64,000 nucleotides of DNA from Firmicutes bacterium UBA2530 (lineage in GTDB: Bacteria; Bacillota; Clostridia; Tissierellales; Sedimentibacteraceae): positions 10,681 through 74,680 of the forward strand of contig DDNC01000023.1 in NCBI GenBank assembly GCA_002340985.1, in the 5' to 3' direction. Under the pieces are notes generated by a model. The model was given only the letters and a program-made list of their open reading frames with translations, made no database searches and was not told the DNA's origin. A program made the translations under genes and the position numbers. Positions 53,619-62,375 of this stretch are shown piece by piece; within the stretch, counting starts at the first letter, position 1, and every line of letters begins with the position of its first letter.

Positions 53619-53769
53619 TTATCATATGTAACAGCAATATTAACATCATTATATTGGTTAGTATGCAACATTGCAATAACCTTTTTGTTATTATATGCAT
53701 TTTTGCATATCACAACATATGTATAGGCTGAATTTCATTTAAATTTCAATCTCATAATTTTTTGTTATA

Positions 53770-53786
53770 TTGGCATAGTATTTGCT
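53770..53786 (+). promoter_or_regulatory. Sigma-54 (-24/-12) promoter of thiolase-ctfAB
   Basis: TTGGCATAGTATTTGCT has GG and GC exactly ten bases apart and lies about 40 bp before the thiolase start codon. Confidence 0.87.
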
Positions 53787-53822
53787 ATATAATATGACAA
53801 ACATATTTATGGAGGAATTTAT

Positions 53823-55001
53823 ATGAAAAAAGCAGTTATAGTATCTGCAGCAAGAACACCAATAGGTTCATTCGGAGGATCACTTGCTCCTTTATCAGCT
53901 GTGGAGTTAGGAGTTATTGCAGCAAAGGCAGCAATAAAAAGAGCAGGAATCGATCCAAGTGCTGTTGAAGAAGTTTATTTTGGAAATGTATTGGGAGCAG
54001 GTCTTGGACAGAACGTTGCAAGACAGGTAACACTGGGAGCAGGAATTCCTATTGAAACTCCTGCATTGACAATTAATATGGTGTGTGGCTCAGGATTAAG
54101 AGCAGTAAGCATGGCGGCACAGTTTGTTGAAAGCGGACAGTGCGATGTAATATTGTGCGGCGGAACAGAAAGCATGACAAACGCTCCTTATCTTTTACCT
54201 AAAGCAAGATGGGGACAAAGAATGGGAGACGGCCAGATAGTAGATTACATGGTTTATGACGGTTTAACAGATGTTTACAATAAATATCACATGGGAATCA
54301 CAGCAGAAAATATCGCAGAACAATACGGAATTACAAAGGAAGAACAGGATGCATTTGCTGTACAAAGCCAGAACAAGGCTGAGGAAGCTCAGAAGGCAGG
54401 AAAGTTCAAGGATGAAATTGTTTCTGTGGAAATTCCTCAGAGAAAAGGCGACCCGGTAGTTATAGACACTGATGAGTATCCTAAGCATGGCTCAACAATT
54501 GACAAAATGGCAAAGCTTAAGCCTGCATTTAAAAAAGAAGGAACCGTTACGGCAGGAAATGCATCAGGAATTAATGACGGAGCTGCCGCCTTAATTATTA
54601 TGAGCAAGGAAAAGGCAGATGAGCTTGGAATAAAATATCTGTGCGAAATTGCAGGATATGGTTCTGCAGGAGTTGACCCAACAATTATGGGAATCGGACC
54701 TGTTCCGGCAACTAAAAAAGCATTGGACAAAGCAGGATGGACTGTAGAGGACCTTGAGCTTATTGAAGCTAATGAAGCTTTTGCATCACAGGCTATTGCA
54801 GTATCACGTGATTTAGGATTAAAGTCTGAAATTGTCAATGTTAATGGCGGTGCCATAGCTCTCGGTCATCCTATAGGAGCATCCGGAGCGAGAATTCTTA
54901 TTTCTCTGATTTATGAAATGCAGAAAAGAGATGCTAAAAAAGGTCTCGCTACTCTGTGCATAGGCGGAGGAATGGGAACAGCGCTGTTAGTTCAAAGATA
55001 A
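53823..55001 (+). CDS. Acetyl-CoA acetyltransferase (thiolase)
   Basis: A 392-residue biosynthetic-type thiolase interconverting acetoacetyl-CoA and two acetyl-CoA. The nucleophile Cys is in NMVCGSGLRAV, the His in GGAIALGHPIGASGARI, and the second Cys in TLCIGGGMGTA. In the company of ctfAB it should split acetoacetyl-CoA formed from the acetoacetate of lysine breakdown, or make it for butyrate synthesis. GGAGG precedes the ATG. Confidence 0.95.
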   Translation: MKKAVIVSAARTPIGSFGGSLAPLSAVELGVIAAKAAIKRAGIDPSAVEEVYFGNVLGAGLGQNVARQVTLGAGIPIETPALTINMVCGSGLRAVSMAAQFVESGQCDVILCGGTESMTNAPYLLPKARWGQRMGDGQIVDYMVYDGLTDVYNKYHMGITAENIAEQYGITKEEQDAFAVQSQNKAEEAQKAGKFKDEIVSVEIPQRKGDPVVIDTDEYPKHGSTIDKMAKLKPAFKKEGTVTAGNASGINDGAAALIIMSKEKADELGIKYLCEIAGYGSAGVDPTIMGIGPVPATKKALDKAGWTVEDLELIEANEAFASQAIAVSRDLGLKSEIVNVNGGAIALGHPIGASGARILISLIYEMQKRDAKKGLATLCIGGGMGTALLVQR

Positions 55002-55003
55002 TA

Positions 55004-55027
55004 CATGGAGGGGCCCTCCCCTCCATA
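55004..55027 (+). other. GC-rich hairpin between thiolase and ctfA
   Basis: ATGGAGGGG and the complementary CCCTCCAT can form a stable stem directly after the thiolase stop codon. There is no T run after it, so it is more likely a processing or mRNA-stability element than a terminator. Confidence 0.55.
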
Positions 55028-55062
55028 TATATGAATTTATAATTTATAGAAGGGATGAAGAT

Positions 55063-55719
55063 ATGATTAACAAAATTATTTCTATCAAAGAAGCCGCAGA
55101 TAAGGTACAAGATGGCATGACAATCATGGTTGGCGGATTCTTGGCAAATGGAACTCCTGAAGGTTTAATTGATGCTCTGGTTCAAAGTGAAGTTAAGGAC
55201 CTGACATTAATATGTAACGATACAGGTTTTCCGGACAAGGGTGTCGGCAAAATGGTAGTGAGCAAAAAATTCAAGAAAATTATTGCTTCGCACGTTGGAA
55301 CAAACCCTGAAACAGCAAATCAAATGAATTCAGGAGCAACAGAGGTTGTGCTTACTCCGCAGGGAACACTTGCCGAAAAGGTAAGATGCGGTGGAAACGG
55401 TCTTGGTGGATTCTACACACCGACAGGAATAGGAACAGAGGCCGAGCTTGGAAAAGAAAAGAAAGTAATTGACGGCAAGGAATACATTTTTGAAACTCCT
55501 TTGAGAGCAGATGTGGCATTGATTAAGGCCTCGGTTGTTGATAAAAAAGGAAATATGGTATTCAATAAAACAATGAAAAATTTCAATCCTATAATGGCAA
55601 CAGCAGCAGAAATAGTTATAGTTGAAGCTGATAAAATAGTTGAGGTCGGAGAAATCGACCAGGACAGAGTTATGTGCTCTGGAATATTTGTTGACTATAT
55701 CGTCGGAGGTGACAAATAA
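55063..55719 (+). CDS. Acetate/butyrate-acetoacetate CoA-transferase, alpha subunit
   Basis: The 218-residue alpha subunit of a class I CoA-transferase (AtoD/CtfA type). DGMTIMVGGFLANGTPEGLI is the glycine-rich N-terminus; NDTGFPDKGVG and IGTEAELGKEK are conserved. With the beta subunit it transfers CoA from an acyl-CoA to acetoacetate. Its stop codon overlaps the beta-subunit start by one base. Confidence 0.92.
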   Translation: MINKIISIKEAADKVQDGMTIMVGGFLANGTPEGLIDALVQSEVKDLTLICNDTGFPDKGVGKMVVSKKFKKIIASHVGTNPETANQMNSGATEVVLTPQGTLAEKVRCGGNGLGGFYTPTGIGTEAELGKEKKVIDGKEYIFETPLRADVALIKASVVDKKGNMVFNKTMKNFNPIMATAAEIVIVEADKIVEVGEIDQDRVMCSGIFVDYIVGGDK

Positions 55720-56375
55720 TGGACGCAAAAGTTGTTATAGCAAAACGAATAGCTAAGCTTCTGCATGACGGAGATGTTGTAAACCTCGGAATAGGACTTC
55801 CTACAATGGTTGCAAATTATATTCCTGAAGGTATGGACATTACATTCCAGTCTGAAAATGGATTCCTCGGATTAGGCGCTGCTCCTGAAGCAGGCAAAGA
55901 AGATTGGGAACTTGTAAATGCAGGAGGAATGCCATCATCAATATTGCCCGGCGGAATGTTCTTTGACAGTGCCACTTCTTTCGGAATTATCAGAGGAGGA
56001 CACGTTGATGCAACAGTCTTAGGAGCGATGGAAGTAGATGAAAAAGGCAACCTGGCGAACTGGAAAATACCGGGCAAGATGGTGCCGGGAATGGGCGGTG
56101 CGATGGACTTGGTTGTTGGAGCCAAGACAGTAATAATTGCAATGGTTCACACACAAAAAGGCACACCGAAAATTTTAAAGCAATGCACGCTGCCTCTGAC
56201 TGCAAAGGAGCAGGTAAATATCATCGTGACAGAAATGGCACTTCTAAGAGTTACAGACAAAGGCCTCGTGCTTGAGGAAATAGGTCCTGAAGCAACAGTT
56301 GAAGAGGTAATTGCAGCAACTGATGCTAATTTAATAATATCACCTGATTTAAAGAGATTCGGATTGGATGATTAA
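55719..56375 (+). CDS. Acetate/butyrate-acetoacetate CoA-transferase, beta subunit
   Basis: The 218-residue beta subunit (AtoA/CtfB type). The catalytic Glu lies in SENGFLGLG; GLPTMVANYIPEG and ATVLGAMEVDEKGNLANW are family features. The thiolase-ctfA-ctfB set fits the final step of lysine fermentation, where acetoacetate is activated with CoA from butyryl-CoA. Confidence 0.92.
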   Translation: MDAKVVIAKRIAKLLHDGDVVNLGIGLPTMVANYIPEGMDITFQSENGFLGLGAAPEAGKEDWELVNAGGMPSSILPGGMFFDSATSFGIIRGGHVDATVLGAMEVDEKGNLANWKIPGKMVPGMGGAMDLVVGAKTVIIAMVHTQKGTPKILKQCTLPLTAKEQVNIIVTEMALLRVTDKGLVLEEIGPEATVEEVIAATDANLIISPDLKRFGLDD

Positions 56376-56391
56376 TAAAGATAAATAAAAC

Positions 56392-56420
56392 AGTCCTGCG
56401 GTTTATGCAGGACTATTTTT
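56392..56420. terminator. Shared terminator of thiolase-ctfAB and htrA
   Basis: AGTCCTGC/GCAGGACT with loop GGTTTAT, followed by ATTTTTTATT on the plus strand. The convergent htrA gene ends at 56423. Confidence 0.88.
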
Positions 56421-56422
56421 TA

Positions 56423-57682
56423 TTATTGTAAATTTTCAGGCTTAGCTTTTAAGGTAATTGATATCTTCTGCTCCTGGCCGTTTCTTATTATTGTGAACTC
56501 AGCCTTGTCATTTTCCTTGTATTGATATAACTTTCTTTTTAATTCAGGCATACTTTCTATTTTAGTTCCGTCAATTGCTGTTATTACGTCAACAGGCTTC
56601 AAACCTGCTTCTGCAGCCGGTGTATTGTCCAGTACCTCAATTACAACAACGCCGTATTCAGCAGTAACCTTTACTCCAAGAGCATTCTGATAAGTTTCAA
56701 CATCAACTCCTGTGATACCCACATACAGTGTAGACAGTTTGCCGTCCCTGATTATCTGTTCAATTATAGGTTTTGCCATATTTATAGGAATTGCAAATCC
56801 AAGTCCTTCCGCTGTACTCATTTTAGCTGTATTTATACCTACTACATGACCTTCAGCATTAAACAACGGACCTCCGCTGTTTCCTGAGTTTATTGATGCA
56901 TCTGTCTGTATAAGAGGTTCAATTACCGTACCGTTTTCAAATGCAACTGTTCTGTTCAGTCCGCTTATTATTCCCTGAGTAACTGTTCTTTCAAGGTCCA
57001 GTGTCATTGGGTTTCCTATTGCAACAGCCGGTTCTCCAACCTTTAATTCATCCGAATTTCCCAATTCCACTGTGGGAAGTCCTGTTCTGTTTATTTTTAC
57101 TACAGCAAGGTCCAGAGTCGTATCATACCACAGCACCTCACCAATTTCAGTAGATCCGTCAATCAAAGAAACCTTTATGTTTTCATATTGTCCGTCACCG
57201 ATAACATGGGCGTTCGTAACAATATATCCGTTTGAATCCACTATGAACCCTGACCCCATGCTCTGTCCTCTCTGAGTTTGAGGCCCGAAAAAAGTATCAA
57301 CCTTCTTTACCACATCTGTAGTTATTCCAACAACTGTTTTTTGTGATTTTGCCGCAACAGCCACTGCAAAATACACATTATCCGTCAAATTGATATTTAC
57401 ATCCTGAGCTGTCAGAGAAGTCGATGAATTTCCGCTTGGAACTCTGAATTTGCTCGCTACGATGTAACCTCCCGAAATACCTCCTATCATAGCTGCAACT
57501 AACGCCACCGCAACGTATCCAAAGAAAGCTTTTTTTCGGCTTTTTTTCTTTTTCTTAGGCTCCTCAATGCTTGGAATTACAAAATTAACATCATTATACC
57601 CACCGCTGCTATATTCATTGACTCTGTCTTCATTTCCATCATAGTTTTTTTCTTCAAATATATTTCTTTCATTTTCGTCCAT
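56423..57682 (-). CDS. HtrA/DegP-type membrane serine protease with PDZ domain
   Basis: A 419-residue protease: cytoplasmic acidic N-terminus (1-45), a membrane anchor (about 50-75), a trypsin-like domain (about 95-310) and one PDZ domain (about 315-415). The catalytic triad is visible in TNAHVIGD (His), TTLDLAVVKI (Asp) and GNSGGPLF (Ser). It should act on misfolded proteins outside the membrane. AGGAGG precedes the ATG; the gene is monocistronic. Confidence 0.94.
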   Translation of the reverse strand: MDENERNIFEEKNYDGNEDRVNEYSSGGYNDVNFVIPSIEEPKKKKKSRKKAFFGYVAVALVAAMIGGISGGYIVASKFRVPSGNSSTSLTAQDVNINLTDNVYFAVAVAAKSQKTVVGITTDVVKKVDTFFGPQTQRGQSMGSGFIVDSNGYIVTNAHVIGDGQYENIKVSLIDGSTEIGEVLWYDTTLDLAVVKINRTGLPTVELGNSDELKVGEPAVAIGNPMTLDLERTVTQGIISGLNRTVAFENGTVIEPLIQTDASINSGNSGGPLFNAEGHVVGINTAKMSTAEGLGFAIPINMAKPIIEQIIRDGKLSTLYVGITGVDVETYQNALGVKVTAEYGVVVIEVLDNTPAAEAGLKPVDVITAIDGTKIESMPELKRKLYQYKENDKAEFTIIRNGQEQKISITLKAKPENLQ

Positions 57683-57743
57683 AATATTTTTCCTCCTGTA
57701 TCGTTTATACTGTTATATTACCATCATTTTCTTAATTGAAACT

Positions 57744-57767
57744 AAAAAAATCGGACACTATGTGTCC
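57744..57767 (-). terminator. Terminator of the DUF1538-PII-like operon
   Basis: On the minus strand GGACACATAGTGTCC followed by GATTTTTTT, three bases after the stop codon. Confidence 0.85.
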
Positions 57768-57769
57768 AA

Positions 57770-58516
57770 TTATTTTTTGAAATCCAAATTCATGTGTACT
57801 ATCCCGCAAACATCCTCTACAGGCATTGAAAATGAAAGTCCCCGACCTTCTTTATTGAGCCCGACTTCATTTCTTATGGCGTGCATTATTTGTTTTTTGT
57901 CCTCACGCTTTGCTAATATTAAAATTACATCCTTCTCCGGCTGTATTGAAATTCCAAAAAATTTTTCGGCTTCATGTACACCTGCGCCCCTTGCATGTAG
58001 TACAGTTCCGCCCGTTGCTCCTGAATCTCTTGCCGCATCCATAACTACATCGTCAAATCCTCTGTTCACTATGGTTATAATTAAATCAAATTCTTTATAT
58101 TCATCTGTCTTTTCTATTTTTTCTATTTTTTCTTCTATTCTTTCTTCCACGTTTTCACTCCTCTTACCCTCTGATAAATAGCAGATATATTCTAAAGCAA
58201 TTGCACTGTCAACACTTCCTATAGGTATTGTAAAAGCAACACCGTTCCCGGGATCTTTAAGGTGCATCTTCTCCCTTAAAATACTCATTATTGACTGAAC
58301 TTGTTCCTCAGGCACCAAGCTAATCACTATATCTTTTTCTGTCTGCCCCAAACCAAGATAATCAAGTATCTCTGATTTTGCAGTTCCTTTGCCAAGAGAA
58401 ATTAAATTGAACATGGAGCAATTTTCCCTGAAAGTTTCAGTGAGCTTTTCTCCTTTTCCCCTATCCACTATTGTTATCATAAGCTTAATTTTTTTGGCTT
58501 CATGTTTTTCGTCCAC
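57770..58516 (-). CDS. Tandem PII-like protein
   Basis: A 248-residue soluble protein made of two related halves, each about 95 residues and resembling the PII (GlnB) fold: KLMITIVDRGKGEKL...AFTIPIGSV (about 11-110) and DLIITIVNRGFDDVV...SFSMPVEDV (about 143-240), joined by a charged Glu/Lys linker. RGAGVHEAEKFFG in the second half recalls the PII T-loop region. PII proteins bind ATP/ADP and regulate membrane transporters. The GTG start overlaps the stop of the DUF1538 membrane gene (TAGTG), so the products very probably act together. Confidence 0.75.
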   Translation of the reverse strand: MDEKHEAKKIKLMITIVDRGKGEKLTETFRENCSMFNLISLGKGTAKSEILDYLGLGQTEKDIVISLVPEEQVQSIMSILREKMHLKDPGNGVAFTIPIGSVDSAIALEYICYLSEGKRSENVEERIEEKIEKIEKTDEYKEFDLIITIVNRGFDDVVMDAARDSGATGGTVLHARGAGVHEAEKFFGISIQPEKDVILILAKREDKKQIMHAIRNEVGLNKEGRGLSFSMPVEDVCGIVHMNLDFKK

Positions 58517-60054
58517 TATTCGGCACCTCCTTCAAAATCTATTATACCCGAATCTATATCTGATTCTTCAATTATTTCTTGTATTTCCTGCTCTATAATT
58601 TTATTTTTATTAGTCTTCATATTATATACAACTCCAAGAATCTGAATTGTTATTAAAGGAGTCATTGCAACCATTGCAACAAGCCCAAATGCATCAGTGA
58701 GTATATTGCTTCCCGCAGCGTCTGCAGCTCCCATTGCAAAAGGAAGCATAAATGTAGCCGTCATAGGCCCTGAAGCAACTCCACCTGAATCAAAAGCAAT
58801 TCCCGTAAAAATGGGAGTTACGAAAAACGTTAAAATTATAGCTATAGCATAACCCGGAACAATGAAATACCATATGCTCACTCCTTTAAGTACCCTTATC
58901 ATTGAAATTCCTATTGAAACCGCAACGCCAAGGGATAATGAAATCAACATGGATCTCTTGGAAATCGCACCGCCTGTTACATCTTCAACCTGCTTATTGA
59001 GAACATGTACAGCAGGCTCTGCTGCAACTATAAAAAATCCCATCACCATTCCTATAGGTATCAAAACCCAGTTATTGTCCAGTGCACCTAAGGCTGAACC
59101 TATAAAATTTCCTGCAGGCAGAAAACCGATATTAACGCCTGTCAAAAATATTACTAAACCCACATAGGTATATATAACACCTACCGTCATTTTAATCAAC
59201 TGACTTTTCGGCAATTTCAAGAAAATTACCTGAAAAATTATAAATGCTATTACAATTGGGAGCAGAGCCACAGCTACATGACTGAAATATTCTGGAAAAG
59301 CATGGAGAAATGCCCCAAATGCTTCCCTGAGACTGTTCACCTCTGTTATTACCACCTCTGTATAGCTTCCCGAAGAGTTGTATATCAGCCCGAGAACCAA
59401 TACTGCAAGTATTGGACCTACAGAGCAGAGAGCCACCAGTCCGAAGCTGTCGTCATGAGAGCTTTTTCCTCCACGCACTGCGGCCACACCGAGGCCGAGA
59501 GCCATTATAAACGGAACCGTAATCGGTCCGGTTGTTACTCCGCCGGAATCAAATGCAACCGGGACAAAATCATTTGGAGTGAAATATGCTAAAACAAAAA
59601 TAATACCATAAAACAAAATCAGTATATGTGAGAGCTTTATTTGAAAAACAATGCGTAATATTGCAAGTACTAAAAATATACCTACCCCAAGTGCGACTGT
59701 TCCTATTATTATATTGTCAGGAATAGAGGGCACCTGTCCGGCAAGAACCTGAAGATCCGGCTCAGCAACAGTAATCATAAAGCCCATTAAAAAACTTATT
59801 GTTACAAGCAGCAAAAGCTTTCTCGATTTCGTAAGCTCCGCACCTATTCTTTCACCCATCGGCATCATTGACATATCGGCACCGAGTGTAAAAAGCCCCA
59901 TTCCGAAAATAAGCATCATTGCACCTATAGAAAATAACATAAATAATCCTTTAGGCATAGGTGTCAGTGAAAAATGCAATATGATAACAATAATCGTTAT
60001 CGGCAGTACCGAAGACAGAGATTCTTTAATCTTTTCTAATAAATTTCTGTTCAA
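58516..60054 (-). CDS. DUF1538 polytopic membrane protein
   Basis: A 512-residue membrane protein of about twelve helices in two homologous halves: the motif AFDSGGVTTGPITVPF near residue 167 is repeated as AFDSGGVASGPMTATF near residue 425, and each half has a GFxxxxAEPxVxVL segment. It belongs to DUF1538, putative transporters of unknown substrate. TTG start, with GGGAGG upstream. The coupled PII-like gene suggests that transport is controlled by nucleotide or metabolite state. Confidence 0.82.
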   Translation of the reverse strand: MNRNLLEKIKESLSSVLPITIIVIILHFSLTPMPKGLFMLFSIGAMMLIFGMGLFTLGADMSMMPMGERIGAELTKSRKLLLLVTISFLMGFMITVAEPDLQVLAGQVPSIPDNIIIGTVALGVGIFLVLAILRIVFQIKLSHILILFYGIIFVLAYFTPNDFVPVAFDSGGVTTGPITVPFIMALGLGVAAVRGGKSSHDDSFGLVALCSVGPILAVLVLGLIYNSSGSYTEVVITEVNSLREAFGAFLHAFPEYFSHVAVALLPIVIAFIIFQVIFLKLPKSQLIKMTVGVIYTYVGLVIFLTGVNIGFLPAGNFIGSALGALDNNWVLIPIGMVMGFFIVAAEPAVHVLNKQVEDVTGGAISKRSMLISLSLGVAVSIGISMIRVLKGVSIWYFIVPGYAIAIILTFFVTPIFTGIAFDSGGVASGPMTATFMLPFAMGAADAAGSNILTDAFGLVAMVAMTPLITIQILGVVYNMKTNKNKIIEQEIQEIIEESDIDSGIIDFEGGAE

Positions 60055-60218
60055 ATATTTTCCTCCCTTATGTAGATTTCAAAACCGAAAGTTAATTTTC
60101 AATATTAATTGTATAATATATGAATTATGGAGTCAAATGTTTTATTTAGGAATTTTTATATTCTCAATAATATCGTTTCGTCATTTGATTATTATAATTT
60201 CACATATTTCTCAAGCGC

Positions 60219-60247
60219 TTGACTATTTGATAATACGTTGATATAGT
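60219..60247 (+). promoter_or_regulatory. SigA promoter of the ZIP transporter gene
   Basis: TTGACT, a 17-bp spacer and TATAGT, about 30 bp before the ATG. Confidence 0.72.
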
Positions 60248-60276
60248 AAATATTAACAACAAACAGAGGTGAAAAG

Positions 60277-61086
60277 ATGATTTCACATATATTAAGCTTA
60301 AATCCGATAATGCTTGCATTATTGGGAACAATGTTCACATTTCTTGCTACAACTGTAGGATCGGCAATGGTCTACTTAGTAAAAAACGAGGTAAATATGA
60401 ACATGCAGCATGGATTCCTGGGCTTTGCGTCTGGAGTCATGATTGCGGCATCAGTTTGGTCCCTTTTGATTCCCGCTATAGATATGGCCGAAAGCCAAGG
60501 CCATTTAGGCTGGATACCGGCTGCGGGAGGATTTATTATAGGTGGAGTATTTTTGTTTATATTAGACAGATTTCTTCCTCATCTTCATTTAGACTCCGAT
60601 AAACCGGAAGGATTAAAAAGCTCTTTTAAAAGAACAACAATGCTTGTATTGGCTGTTACATTGCACAATATTCCTGAGGGAATGGCTGTCGGTCTATCTT
60701 TTGGCCTTATTGGCCAAAATAATTCTCAAGCCGATTTGATGGCTGCTATCGCTCTTGCCATAGGAATAGGAATACAAAACTTCCCTGAGGGTGCTGCAAT
60801 ATCCCTCCCCCTAAAGAATGAAGGTTTCTCAAAAAATAAAGCCTTCGTATACGGTTCGCTGTCAGGAATTGTAGAGCCTATTGCAGGGGTGTTCGGAGCA
60901 CTGCTCGCTACCCGTGTAACCGGAATCATGCCTTGGATGCTTGCCTTCGCTGCAGGTGCAATGATTTATGTGGTTGTGGAGGAACTGATACCGGAATCAC
61001 AATCCATAGAGCATTCACACGCCGGAACCATAGGTACAATGCTTGGATTCATTATAATGATGGTGCTTGATGTAGCTTTGGGTTAG
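60277..61086 (+). CDS. ZIP-family metal transporter
   Basis: A 269-residue divalent metal importer of the ZIP family (ZupT-like), with eight predicted helices. Metal-site helices four and five are intact: LHNIPEGMAVG and GIQNFPEGAAIS. A short His/Asp loop (HLHLDSD) lies between helices three and four. Zinc or iron are the likely substrates. It has its own promoter and terminator. Confidence 0.92.
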   Translation: MISHILSLNPIMLALLGTMFTFLATTVGSAMVYLVKNEVNMNMQHGFLGFASGVMIAASVWSLLIPAIDMAESQGHLGWIPAAGGFIIGGVFLFILDRFLPHLHLDSDKPEGLKSSFKRTTMLVLAVTLHNIPEGMAVGLSFGLIGQNNSQADLMAAIALAIGIGIQNFPEGAAISLPLKNEGFSKNKAFVYGSLSGIVEPIAGVFGALLATRVTGIMPWMLAFAAGAMIYVVVEELIPESQSIEHSHAGTIGTMLGFIIMMVLDVALG

Positions 61087-61137
61087 AGCATCGAAGTCTC
61101 CTTCCAGTCGAAAAAATGGGATTAGGTCATACAAAAT

Positions 61138-61180
61138 GAGGCTTCACTACTGCAGAAATGCTATAGCGGAGCCTCTTTTA
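61138..61180 (+). terminator. Terminator of the ZIP gene
   Basis: GAGGCTTC pairs with GGAGCCTC (one wobble) and is followed by TTTTATT. Confidence 0.72.
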
Positions 61181-61198
61181 TTATCTAAATTTTACTAT

Positions 61199-61283
61199 TT
61201 ATACTATTTTAATTTAAGAGTGCGGACAAATCCTTGTCCGCAACTATCCAAGGGAACTGATTTAATGCGAATTAGTATTACAT
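61199..61283 (-). repeat. Structured intergenic repeat, copy C (short form)
   Basis: On the minus strand this copy shares TAATACTAATT, TCAGTTCCCTTG, TTTGTCCGCACT and TTAAATTAAA with copy B, but lacks about 28 bases that hold the second arm of the first stem. Its internal hairpin GCGGACAA/TTGTCCGC is perfect. The first bases of the element encode the last residues and the stop codon of the DUF2156 gene, as expected if the element inserted at the end of that gene. Confidence 0.7.
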
Positions 61284-62194
61284 GTTTTAACATTTACTAA
61301 GTATTTTTTTACCATTTTCACGGGATGATACGATTCCTTCGCTTTTCTCAGGCCTGCGTTTCCTGTATCCTCCTGCCGGTTTACAAATTCCGTATCCGAA
61401 AAGCTGTCCATTAAAAATTTCCTATTGAGAAATGCATAGATTCCCTTAAATGCTATTTCTCCTCTTTCAACGTGAATTACAGACATCCTGTCATTCACCT
61501 TTTCTCCCACCGAAAATCCTGCAAGCTCTCCGTTTACGTATATTGCTATTGATTTCAAATCAAAGAGATGAAGTTCTCTGAATAAGTCCTTAATAGCATC
61601 AATCTCCATCAGCATTTCCTTATCAACGGTAACAGCAACCTCATCATGCCATTTATGGAGCAGTTCAAGACAATCCTTTATAACCTTTTCGTTATTTATT
61701 GCCATGACCTCATATTCATATGATTTTTCAAATGAATTAACATGATTTTTTTTTCCGTGATATTTTTTTCCTCTAAGCTCTATAAGATCATTGGTGCTGT
61801 AAACATATTCAGAATCATCAATATCCTCTGTTATGTCAAATTTAAAATCAGTATATTTTTTAAGATCCTCGACAAAGCTTTCATCAACGTCTCCAAAAAG
61901 ATACTCTCTGTCTGTGTATCCTGTGTTTCTTTCAATGAGTGCGTCCACAAGCTCAGTTAAATTTTCCTTGCTGTACTTCATCGGCTGAGCATAAAACGTA
62001 CCCTTTCCTTCTTCGTTTTTTTCTATTATCAATGTATCATTTATGATGGCATATTTAACGTTATTCAGCTTTCTCCACATATATAATGATGAAAATAAGT
62101 ATTCATAGGACTCCAAGCTTTCTTTGTCCACGTAACTCTCAATAACATCCTTATCATCCAAAGACAAGCATTTAAAATTTATAATGACAATCAC
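61262..62194 (-). CDS. DUF2156 (phosphatidylglycerol lysyltransferase C-terminal-like) protein
   Basis: A 310-residue cytoplasmic protein with the duplicated GNAT-like fold of DUF2156. YLFSSLYMWR, LRGKKYHGKKNHVNSFEKSY and the C-terminal RGEIAFKGIYAFLNRKF...NRQEDTGNAGLRKAKESYHP are the family's conserved stretches. Relatives transfer aminoacyl groups from tRNA, but this stand-alone form is uncharacterised. The start is taken as GTG overlapping AGGAG; a start a few codons later is possible. The final residues NTNSH and the stop codon come from repeat copy C. Confidence 0.85.
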   Translation of the reverse strand: MIVIINFKCLSLDDKDVIESYVDKESLESYEYLFSSLYMWRKLNNVKYAIINDTLIIEKNEEGKGTFYAQPMKYSKENLTELVDALIERNTGYTDREYLFGDVDESFVEDLKKYTDFKFDITEDIDDSEYVYSTNDLIELRGKKYHGKKNHVNSFEKSYEYEVMAINNEKVIKDCLELLHKWHDEVAVTVDKEMLMEIDAIKDLFRELHLFDLKSIAIYVNGELAGFSVGEKVNDRMSVIHVERGEIAFKGIYAFLNRKFLMDSFSDTEFVNRQEDTGNAGLRKAKESYHPVKMVKKYLVNVKTCNTNSH

Positions 62195-62307
62195 TCCTAT
62201 TAGCTAATATTTTTATTGCTCATACAATTTTATTATATACCATTATTTTTACTTATTAAACATATTTTTACGACATATTATAATAACAAACATAATTTTA
62301 TTTTTTA

Positions 62308-62343
62308 TAGTTACTTGACAAAATAAAGTAACTATGATATTTT
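62308..62343 (+). promoter_or_regulatory. Promoter and overlapping operator of the ccdA-hxlR-trxB operon
   Basis: TTGACA (62315-62320), a 17-bp spacer and TATTTT (62338-62343) form a SigA promoter. A perfect palindrome TAGTTACTT/AAGTAACTA (62308-62316 and 62326-62334, nine-base spacer) covers the -35 box and spacer. Its form and position suit an HxlR-family repressor, and such a gene is second in the operon. Confidence 0.8.
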
Positions 62344-62375
62344 ATTTTTATAATAATTCAGATATGGAGGTTGTA

